13,448 nt of DNA from Zelonia costaricensis (Eukaryota > Euglenozoa > Kinetoplastea > Trypanosomatida > Trypanosomatidae), in NCBI GenBank assembly GCA_030849075.1, contig JASAOO010002912.1:1-13448 (forward strand). Direction: 5' to 3'. This document shows positions 1 through 7,638 of this stretch, piece by piece. The number at the start of each line of letters is the position of its first letter. Positions within the stretch are counted from its first letter, which is position 1. The notes beneath the pieces were generated by a model, which saw only the letters and a list, made by a program, of their open reading frames with translations, was not told the DNA's origin and did not search any database. The position numbers and the translations under genes are program-made.

Positions 1-659
1 CAAGTGCGGCAGCAGGTCCAACTCGGGAAGGAAACACGAGGAACAAAAAGCCACAGTAAAGCACGCAAGGAAAACGAAGAGAGAGATGCACTGAAGGGAT
101 GTGATGGAGGGTATGGGGAAAGGGAGGGGAGGGTCGCAGAGTGTTTTCTTTGTGTATGGTTGTTGGTTCTCCCTTTTTTGCAGTGTGACTCTTCTTCCCG
201 TTTTTGTCGCTCTTCTTCTTCCTCCTCGGTTATGTGGAGATGGGGACAGACGCAGACGGGGGGGAGGAGCAAAGGTGAAACAACAACAACGAAGAGGCAG
301 GAGAAAGGGGAGTCGGAGAGGGGGACTGGAAGGAGGCAAACGCGTGAGAGAAGGAGGGGGGCGGGGGCTGTTGGTGAAGTCGCTTTGAAGCCTGCGGGGC
401 GGCGACACACGGCAGGGGTGTATACCGAGGGGTGGGGAAGCGGGAGAGCGTGGGGTGGGTGGTGTTGTGGTGGGAAGGGGGGGGGGGAAGGAGCCCAACC
501 CAAACACATACATGGGTGAATGCGTTGTGCAGAGTGTTAGGGGAGGCAGTGGGTGCGCAACGGATGCATCGGTCAGAGAGGGTCCGAGAGACAAAGAGAG
601 GGGGATGAGACAGAGCGGGAGGTGGGGGAAGGTGGTGGCCAAGTGTTCGAGGGCGCCGG
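1..659. other. Non-coding G/A-rich stretch
   Basis: No gene is supported. The plus strand is strongly purine-rich, with a G12 run at 477-488. The exception is a pyrimidine-rich block at about 141-235 containing TTTTTTGCAG (174-183), which looks like a plus-strand splice acceptor. The frame at 4-519 is Gly/Arg/Lys/Glu low complexity that follows the base composition. Confidence 0.5.
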
Positions 660-893
660 TCGCGGTACCGTAAAGGTGGACGACAGAGTCGAACTCCTCG
701 CGGCGGTGAAGCTGGGATGGCTGAGCTTGAACGTGTGCGGGTGGTGTGTGGCCTTCAGGCCTCAGCGGGCGAGCCGCGATGCACCCACCTGTTCACCCAC
801 AAGGAGCTGCGCCACAGAGCCGCTTCTCCCTCTTGGGAGCCGGTCGGATCGCAGTCGTGCAAATGGCGGCACGTGAGCGCGCTCACGGCGTGG
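660..893. other. Low-repeat GC-rich island
   Basis: Complex sequence with no dinucleotide array, between G-rich DNA and a C12 run (894-905). It contains a perfect 16-bp palindrome at 872-887. Frames are open on both strands (for example 762-1022 minus) without recognisable protein or coding bias. Candidates are a decayed short retroposon or a conserved UTR segment; I cannot decide between them. Confidence 0.35.
872..887. repeat. Perfect 16-bp palindrome
   Basis: CGTGAGCG is directly followed by its reverse complement CGCTCACG. It lies seven bases before a 12-nt C run. It could extrude as a small cruciform or bind a dimeric protein; function unknown. Confidence 0.85.
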
Positions 894-905
894 CCCCCCC
901 CCCCC
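894..905 (+). repeat. C12 homopolymer
   Basis: Twelve consecutive C on +. It marks an abrupt change from complex sequence to CA-rich DNA and is a likely spot for length variation. Confidence 0.95.
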
Positions 906-1064
906 GCCACACAAGCGCACACACGTCAACTCCACCACTTCAGCCTGCTGGCGCAGAAAGGAGAGGGAGAAACACTCTTTATTCGCACTTCGCTGACACT
1001 GCGCTGCGTGCACACAGCGCATAAGGGATGTCGACTATTTTCTTATCTTCGTTCGGTTCTTCTG

Positions 1065-1154
1065 GTGTGTACGTGTGTGTGTGTGTTGTGTTGCTCACAA
1101 GGTATGCCAGCAAGCCAGAGGGGGTTCGTACCGCTACCAAACGTTCTCCTTTCG

Positions 1155-1185
<31 letters not shown>

Positions 1186-1395
1186 TGTGTCTCCGTGGTG
1201 GTAGAGTGAACGTACACTTGCAACGACCGTGGGAAGCACACGAGACACGCTTACATGCAGCCACAAACATACACACACACATAGTCACACGAGCTCTAAC
1301 ACAAGCACACACGCATACATCAACGCACACGCAAAAAAAAAGGGGAAGGAGAAACGCACACATACACACACATACACAGGTCCGCATACACACTC
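1065..1395. repeat. Opposed (TG)n and (CA)n arrays
   Basis: TG-rich blocks lie at 1065-1090 and 1154-1190 on +, followed by CA-rich blocks from about 1266 to 1395. The two sets are complementary in opposite orientation, so RNA from either strand could fold into a long imperfect hairpin with a loop of roughly 80 nt or more. This is seen directly in the base order; folding is inferred. Confidence 0.8.
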
Positions 1396-1860
1396 GCCTT
1401 CGCGCCACACACAGACGCGCACAGGGGGGAAACACGATTACTAACAAAAAAAAAAAAAAGAAGGCGAACACGAGAACTACCACCGAATGAGAGAGGCGTG
1501 GGGAGAGAGGGGGGAGAGAGAGAGGGGGGGTGGCAACAGAAGAACTGCTACGCGCACACACAGAGAGAGCGTAACAACAACAAAAAGGGAAAACGGGGAA
1601 CAGATGAGAAAGAGAAGAGGAAAAGGGTAAACAACCACACAAACTGCTCACCGCGACAGCTATACGCAGGCGCTCAAACGCAGCACGCACACACGCACAG
1701 ACACTCCGCACCGTGTGCGACCACAGACGCACGTCAAAGCGAGGTAATGGGAGAGAAAGAAGAGTGAGAGAACGAGGCAGGGGGGAAGGGAGCGCAAGGC
1801 CCTGGCAAACAAGACGGGAACAAGACAGCCACACGCGCGAACACCGTACGTGGGGTGCGA

Positions 1861-1881
1861 GGGGGTGGGGGTGGGGGTGGG
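1861..1881 (+). other. Strong G-quadruplex motif
   Basis: The plus strand reads G5-T-G5-T-G5-T-G3, four G runs separated by single T loops. Motifs with 1-nt loops are among the most stable quadruplex-forming sequences known. If the minus strand is transcribed as RNA, the quadruplex would sit on the DNA template strand and the RNA would be C-rich. Confidence 0.9.
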
Positions 1882-2350
1882 AAGACAGAAAGCGTAGGGA
1901 AACAGCACCAACCCGTTCGCGCAAGGGACGTCGCAGGTACCAGCGAAGAACACCAAGAGAACAAAAAAAAAGGAATTATAGTTGACCACGCACAGAGTAT
2001 GTGCATGAACGCCGGGACGAGGGGTAAGGGCGGGGAAGGATGCGGTCGGTAGGCAGCACCACCGATGCGAGGTCGATAAAAGGGAGGGGAGTGGGAGAGG
2101 CGGAAATAATAAAAAAAGAACGAAAGAAAGCAGCGCGCGGAAAGCGAGTTGTGTGTGGGGGGGGGGGGAGGTACGCGTGTATGTGTGGAGCTGAAGCAGT
2201 GCAACAGCAACCCGTCCGTTCTTTGTTTTTTCTTTTCGAGGTCGTGTCCCTTGGTTTGACCGCCGTCTCTTACGAAGAAAGCCGCACACCGCTGTAGTCC
2301 CGTTTTTTTTTCTGTTCTCGAACGCGCTAGTTTCACCACGACAATATGCC

Positions 2351-2412
2351 AACACGCACACACCCACACATACACACACACAGGCACACAGGCACACACA
2401 GTCACAGAGACA
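2351..2412. repeat. CA-rich dinucleotide array
   Basis: Imperfect (CA)n on + with CCCACA, TACACA and GGCACA variants. On the minus strand it is (TG)n-rich. Confidence 0.9.
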
Positions 2413-2689
2413 GAGACCAACGAAAAGGATCATCCATTCGCACAAACACACACGCACACTAAACGACGGAGCACATGGGGGGAGGAGGCGAGGAAATCAA
2501 CAACAAAAAAAGGAAGAGAGAGTGAGGCAATGGAGACCCGACATCGCAGGGCAGCAACGATGTGCGCCGGCTGAAAGGGGCCCGTCGGGGAGCCGGAGAA
2601 AGAGAGAGAGAGAGAGACAGGGGTGGGGCGAAATGCGAGGAGAGGGGAGAGGGGGTAAGGGCGGGTCACAGGGAGGAGGGCAAAGCCGT

Positions 2690-2960
2690 GAAGACGGTGA
2701 ATAGCCTCGCTGCACAAGGGTGCGCACGCAGGCGGCAAGGGATGCGGTCAAGCCGCAGTCCTCCCTCGCACCGGAAGACGAGGCCGGCACGCAACTCGCA
2801 GAAGCGCCCCACGGCCCTCTGCAGAAGCGGCCGCCTGCCAGCCGCTTCCTTGCCGTAGCACGTGGTGTGATCGTCGAGATGTGAGGACACGGAGAGGGTA
2901 AGCAGGGAAGTGAGTGCCGACGATAAGCTCCAAGGACGTCAACGCTACAGGCGCACTCTG
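2690..2960. other. GC-rich, low-repeat island
   Basis: Complex sequence of mixed composition, set between GA-rich and CA-rich repeats. It contains the 9-nt direct repeat GCAGAAGCG at 2796-2804 and 2821-2829 and a GCGGCCGC site. Frames are open on both strands (for example 2497-2967 minus), but none has a domain or coherent coding bias. It could be a decayed retroposon or a conserved UTR element; neither can be shown from the window. Confidence 0.35.
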
Positions 2961-3800
2961 CTGTCACTCAACAGATGATTGACCGCCCCGCACGTCCACG
3001 TGAACGCACACACACACACACACCTCCTTCATCACACGCACACATCAACATATCCACGTGCATGTGCGTCAGCAAACGCGTCGGCAAAGTCAAAAAGAAA
3101 ATATGCGAAGACGACAGAGCCAAGCGGGAAGGGAAAAAAAAAAAGAGCGCGTCTGTCGAAGACGCAGACGTCCGGTACAAAAAGAAAAAAAAGGAAGTCG
3201 CCAGCATTCAGGTGCCGGCTCAGCGGCGATGGAACGCCGTGCGTGGCGCCGAAGGAGGAGGGGGGGTTGGGGGTTGGCAGGAGAAACACGAGGAGGGACA
3301 GCGGAAGAGTGGGTCGGCTGCAGCACGCGCCTCTCACTCGGTGTAGCCCCACACTCCCCGTACGTCATGGCTGTCTTTTTCCCTCGTGAACGCCTCCCTC
3401 CCCTCCCCCCCCCCCCGCGCGCACATTAGCTCCCACTGAGTCGGACCGAACACGACAGCGGCGCGCCGCCGTGCTAGGAGGAAGGGGGTAAGGGAAACTG
3501 ACCTCGACGCACCACGCACGGCGCACTCGCTCGCATCAGTGCACCGGACCACAAAGACGCGGAAGAAGAACAGGGAGAAGGTTGTGAGGCAAGGGGAGGG
3601 GGGGAGATGGCGGAGGAGTACATCGGCACATAGGGAAACAAAAAAAAGCACAGTCGGCGCGCTTCATCACACACACAAACACGCACACACGCATTTATCA
3701 GAGTTTCAGTGCTCAGCCTTGATGAGCAAAGTGGTGAATACACGAGCAACACAGAAAAGAGCAGGGGAAACAGAAGCGGGGACGTTGAGTCAGCGACACG
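2961..3800. other. Non-coding stretch with CA array, A-tracts and a C12 run
   Basis: No gene is supported. It holds a (CA)n array at 3006-3023, A-rich purine blocks around 3130-3200, a 12-nt C run at 3405-3416 and a CA-rich array at about 3668-3692. The frames crossing it are Lys/Arg/Glu strings on + or Phe/Leu/Ser strings on -, following the nucleotide repeats rather than codon choice. Confidence 0.5.
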
Positions 3801-4340
3801 TAGTTGCTTCTCAGGTCTCACAGGCGTATCTGTCTTCTGTTCTTTTCCTTTCTCGTTGGTGTTGTGTCTCTTGCTGGTCTACAGATTCACGCACCCTTGA
3901 ACAGCCTCCCCAACCCCCCTCCCTCCCTCTCTCTCGTTTTTTCGGGCACGCAGCGCACCGCTGCAAAGCCGTGCGAGTCCCTCAGAGGCGCGTCGCAGCG
4001 CGGCACGACTGCCTTGCGCAAGGACACACACAAGCATCAACACACAAGCACACTCGACTGCGGAAGCAGAAACCTCTTGCGCTCTCTCTCTCTGCTTCAA
4101 GAAGCGCAGAGGGAGCGCGAGAAGCGAGACGAGGAGGGAGCAGGAGACAGACACGTAGTCGTGGGGAGTCGAGCTAGTGGGAGGGGGGGGGGCGCTTGAA
4201 TAACGTGGGAAGCGGAAAATACGTTGGGGAGAGCTGAGGTGACACGGCAGCGCACTTTAACCAGTGCTCTTTTCTTTTCGCGTTGCGCGGCTTTGTGTAC
4301 GCCCCCTCTTCGCTGAGCTTCACCGAAACACAAGCACAAC
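3801..4340. other. Mixed stretch with plus-strand pyrimidine tracts
   Basis: Unlike most of the flank, this stretch has pyrimidine-rich blocks on the plus strand: 3826-3894, ending CTACAG; 3906-3951, followed by GGGCACGCAG; CT repeats at 4081-4093; and 4266-4280. Several resemble splice acceptors for plus-strand RNA. No plus-strand frame downstream has coding bias, so no gene is called. A 10-nt G run lies at 4183-4192. Confidence 0.4.
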
Positions 4341-5039
4341 CACCAGCCTTCGCAAGCACATCGCCCTCATACAAAAGAATAACATGCACTCATAAGAAAA
4401 GCAAAAAGCGAGTGCGCTGGAGATGCGCAGACGCGGCCAGGCCTCCCGTCACCTCCCGCCTGAACTGCAGACGTCACGTGAGGCCGCAGAGCGGACATCT
4501 GAGGAAGAGAGCGAACGACAACGTGGCGCATCGCGGGTTGGGGAAGGGGCAGCTCAAACAGTGGTTGTGGAAGCTGCGGGGGAAGGGCAAAGGGGAGAGG
4601 ATGAGAAGAACCACGCAGCGGTGCGCGAACCCAACACAGAAGGCACAAAAACGAATCCCACCACGAAGAAGTCATTCTTGCATCGACACACACACATACA
4701 CACACGGAGGTGGAGGGGGCGGGGAGGGAAGCCATCAGACTGAGCAAACCACTTTCACACCAGCCAAACTGAGAAGCACTCAGGGTCGCGGTGGCGCGCA
4801 CGCTCTGCGGAGAAAAGAGGCGGAGGAAAGGGGGGAAGGACAGAGGGAAGCAGTGGCAGACGTGGGGCGCAGCACAAAATTGTCCAGCGTCGACGCAAAC
4901 TAGTCAAATGCCACCAGAAGTGGCGCGTGGACGAGACAAGAAGGCGAACAGATACCACGGAAAGGTAAAGGAAAAACGAGAAAAAAAGGAGGCACTGGAG
5001 GGTCGAGGGTGAAACAGAGGAGTAGAATGACGGTGGCTA

Positions 5040-5059
5040 CCACACACACACACACACAC
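5040..5059. repeat. (CA)n microsatellite
   Basis: Uninterrupted CA dinucleotide run on the plus strand, directly after GGCTAC. Confidence 0.95.
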
Positions 5060-5387
5060 CGTCACCGACACACGCACGCACGCAGACGCGTGGGTCAGTG
5101 GGAGGGGGGGAAGGGGGGCACAGAAACAAAGAAAACACAAGTGAAGGGAAGCAAGTGAGGTACAGAGCACCGCACAAGTTGCAGGAGAACACTCCAGCAG
5201 CGCACGAGCGAATGTGGGAGGGACGAGGCACGTGAGGGGGAAACGCGAGGGGGGAGAGAGGGGAGCAACAGTAGAATGGGTAGAAGAGCCGATGCACAAG
5301 AAAGATGAAAAGAAAAAAAAAGCGAAAAGCGCAAACGACGCACAATCTAACCGTGTGAAGACAAGAACACGAAATAAAAAGTAGAAC

Positions 5388-5408
5388 GGAGAAAGAGAGA
5401 GAGAGAGC
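5388..5408. repeat. (GA)n array
   Basis: Purine-only GA run on +, that is (TC)n on the minus strand. It could act as a polypyrimidine tract if the minus strand is transcribed. Confidence 0.85.
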
Positions 5409-5520
5409 GCTGAAGAAGAATGCAGGAGTGCGGGGACAATGCAGGGAAGCAGCGAGGGATGGCGAAAACAAGCAAAGCACAAAGGCACAAACGAAGTAAA
5501 ACAAAACCCAAACGCGCACT

Positions 5521-5570
5521 CACACACACACACACATACATACACGCATACACGTGCACGCACACGCGCG
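5521..5570. repeat. CA-rich imperfect dinucleotide array
   Basis: It begins as pure (CA)n, then becomes interspersed TACA, GCAT and GCAC units, ending in an alternating CGCGCG stretch. Alternating purine-pyrimidine sequence of this kind can adopt Z-DNA. Confidence 0.9.
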
Positions 5571-5959
5571 CCCAACAAGAAGGTTTGACGTAGTTATTCA
5601 TCGGGCAGGGTGTAGGCGGCAGTACCGCAAGATGTGCGATGAAGTGAGATGAGATGGGGGAGGAGAGCGCCACGACAACGACAGAAGAACAACCCAAGAA
5701 AAGAATGGAGAATGACGGGACACTGCCGCCCGCGCAGGCCAAAGGGGGAGGGGGAAGGAAGGGATGCCAGGCGCAGCGCCGCCTGAGCAGCTCGCACAAG
5801 AAGCGATGGCAGAAGAAAAGGAAAGCAGGGGGAAAAGTCAAAGGCGATGGGGGGGACGTGGCAGTGAACGGAAGAGAGCCACGCGTGTGCGTGGGCGCGC
5901 CTGGGGCGCAAGAGGGGGCGGAGAAGAAGGTGGAAGGCAGCGGCGGGCGGGGGGGCCTC

Positions 5960-6460
5960 CAAGAGGACGCCTCATCACCCTCCGCGTCGCTGAAGAGATG
6001 AGCTCTCACCAGGGCGGGGGGGGGGAGAGTCAGCGGTGCCGTGTCGAGTCGTGACAACGACACGAAGTCGCCTTGCAGGCGACAAGCGAAGGAGCAGAAG
6101 CTCGTCCGCGTGATCGACACTACACGAATGGTAACGGTGCTCCGTGGCGGATGCTGTAGGGGTGTGCGGGCGAGATGATAGTGCGAGGGGGGGGAGCTGA
6201 ATGTAGGGAGCACCTCGAAGCAGGCCACCAGAGAGCCCAGTGACGACAGGAGCACGGTAACGATGCGTGCGTTGAGTCGCACCGTCCTATCGGTGCCATC
6301 CACACACACACGCACATTCACATCTACAGGCACGCGTGAATGTGCACGCCGAGTCTCTGGGGAGGGCGTGCGAGCAGCCAACAGCAGCACACTCGGCATA
6401 GGAGAGAAAGAAAGTACGAAGAAGGTGTGGCGGTGGTTCTCTGGGGTGGGGGGAGGAGGG
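5960..6460 (-). other. Low-repeat island with a doubtful minus-strand ORF start
   Basis: This stretch is less repetitive than its surroundings. On the minus strand a C/T tract (6464-6444) ends in CAG at 6443-6441. The first ATG lies 41 nt further on (6399) and opens a frame that stays open to 5347 (350 residues). Its first 130 or so residues are mixed in composition, with G or C at about two thirds of third positions, well below what I would expect of a trypanosomatid gene. The rest is Pro/Ser/Phe/Cys low complexity that follows the repeats. There is no recognisable domain, and the ATG lacks A at -3. I treat it as an unproven candidate; it may simply be 3' UTR. Confidence 0.2.
6041..6083. other. 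Two adjacent small inverted repeats
   Basis: GTGTCG (6041-6046) pairs with CGACAC (6058-6063) across an 11-nt loop. GTCGCCT (6067-6073) pairs perfectly with AGGCGAC (6077-6083) across a 3-nt loop. On RNA from either strand they could form two neighbouring stem-loops. Their function is unknown and short stems of this size can occur by chance. Confidence 0.35.
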
Positions 6461-6678
6461 GAAGCTGGTTGAGAAAAGCAGATGTGGGTGGGGTAGGGAG
6501 GGAGGAAGGGGGCTGTCGCGAGTGGGCGTTTGGGGTAGTGTGCACAGAAGCCGGGCAGTCAACGAGGCATGACGCACACGCGCCAAAGAGCACAAAGGAC
6601 TGGAACACGGAGAGAGGAAGCGGAGGAGGGTGGGGGAGGATGAGGAGGAGGGGGGGACATCAATGGCAAGATCAAGCT

Positions 6679-6703
6679 ACACACTCACACACACACACAC
6701 ACA
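6679..6703. repeat. (CA)n microsatellite
   Basis: Near-perfect CA run on + with one CT interruption. On the minus strand it is (TG)n within the 3' flank of the RRM gene. Confidence 0.92.
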
Positions 6704-7311
6704 TCGAAAGAGGAGGGAGGACACACATGAGGCAGAAACCAGAAAAAAGAAAACGTAAACGTAAAGGCAGAGAAGGCGTTGCATGCACCAGGATCGGCAA
6801 CCAGTGAGGGAGAGGGAATGCGTCCAGCGAGATGGGGTGAACGGTGAAGGGGAAGGGAGGAGGAGAGGAGGGCAGAGCACGCAGCAGTGAAGAGACCAAA
6901 AACGGACAAGGTCGCTCTGAAGGCGTCTGCGCCTGGCAACCGCTCGACTCGAACGGGCAAGCACGGGGCAGGAGGGCGAAGCAGCAGGGGTAAGCGTGGG
7001 GCAGACCAAGACAAGAACTGAGGGGGCTCGCACGCGCGGTGGGAGGGGGGGGGGGCAGAAACGAAAAAGAGAAGGTGTGGTGGCAGGATCACAACGAATG
7101 AAACCCAAAGAACACGAAGCTTGGATCGTGCATGGGCATGGGCACAAGTGGATGGTGGAGCAGGCGGGGGAGAGAGGGGGGAGGGTTCCTCGTGCTGCGG
7201 CTGGTAGCGAAGCTGGTGTAGAGAGCGGGGGAGAGGGCGGCACACACGCTGAAAAGGAAAGCGATTGAGGTGGCTGACAGCCGTCACATGCACATAAACA
7301 CTCGAGTAGAA

Positions 7312-7366
7312 TACACACACACGCACACAAACATGCACACACATGCACACGCACACGCACACGCAA
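7312..7366. repeat. CA-rich dinucleotide array
   Basis: Imperfect (CA)n with ATGCAC interruptions on +. It lies about 270 bp beyond the stop codon of the RRM gene, so the 3' UTR RNA would carry a (UG)n-type element here. Confidence 0.9.
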
Positions 7367-7638
7367 AGCCATCGAGGGCCCTGCAGTGGCACAGAAAGAG
7401 AACGCTGAGGGCGGGGAAAGACCTACACTTCACTCAGTAGTACGGCACGCAGATAAAAACAAAGGATTGATCAAAGACGGCGCAGGAAAAGAAGCGAGGC
7501 GCGCTCCACTCACGCACACGGCCGCAGATGAGCTGAAGAGCCTCGCGACAGCTGAAGGAGCTGCGACGCTTGTTTGGTGGTGGGAGGAGGGTTCTGTGCT
7601 TCAGCCCTGCCCTTGTCGCACAGCTCGGGCCGACACGC

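Larger units (their letters stand above)
1401..2689. other. Non-coding purine-rich stretch
   Basis: No gene is supported. It includes an A14 run (1446-1459), GA arrays (1497-1530 and 2596-2619), a G-quadruplex motif (1861-1881), a G12 run (2157-2168) and a CA array (2351-2412). A short plus-strand pyrimidine-rich interruption lies at about 2215-2330. The minus-strand frames (for example 1660-2457) are Cys/Val/Ser/Pro low complexity produced by TG and CT repeats. The stretch fits UTR or intergenic sequence of a minus-strand transcription unit. Confidence 0.5.
4341..5580. other. Non-coding stretch, purine- and CA-rich on +
   Basis: No gene is supported here. The stretch holds (CA)n arrays at about 4686-4705, 5040-5059 and 5521-5570, a (GA)n array at 5388-5408, and G-rich blocks such as 5100-5118. 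On the minus strand a strong C/T tract ends in CAG at 4807-4805, an acceptor-like site with no convincing gene after it. The 4423-4743 plus-strand frame starts with ordinary-looking composition but lacks coding bias and runs into the CA repeat. The stretch is best read as UTR or intergenic DNA. Confidence 0.5.
6461..7638 (-). other. Proximal 3' flank, probable 3' UTR of the RRM gene
   Basis: This is the sequence immediately after the TGA stop, read on the minus strand. It is C/T-rich with a (TG)n-type array (the CA-rich stretch at 7312-7366 on +), a second dinucleotide array (6679-6703) and an 11-nt C run (7045-7055 as G on +). Overlapping frames here translate into low-complexity Cys/Val/Ser/Pro strings and show no codon bias, so no gene is called. 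Poly(A) site position in trypanosomatids is set by the next downstream splice acceptor and cannot be placed here, so the 3' UTR may continue well below 6461. Confidence 0.5.

Noticed and set aside
1043..1924. 293-codon minus-strand frame
   Set aside because: The product is runs of Cys/Val, His/Thr and Phe produced by TG, CA and A/T repeats, with no coding bias or domain.
3420..3550. Possible tRNA or small RNA in a short non-repetitive patch
   Set aside because: No cloverleaf, T-arm consensus or box A/box B pair could be assembled.
4423..4743. 106-codon plus-strand frame with an ordinary-looking first 70 residues
   Set aside because: G or C at third positions is only about 60%, the frame opposes the likely transcription direction and runs into a CA repeat. 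No domain was recognised.
4283..4903. 206-codon plus-strand frame
   Set aside because: Lys/Arg/Thr-rich, follows purine- and CA-rich composition, and crosses microsatellite sequence.
5521..5570. CA arrays considered as a CRISPR-like or satellite array
   Set aside because: Simple dinucleotide repeats without unique spacers or a longer repeating unit.
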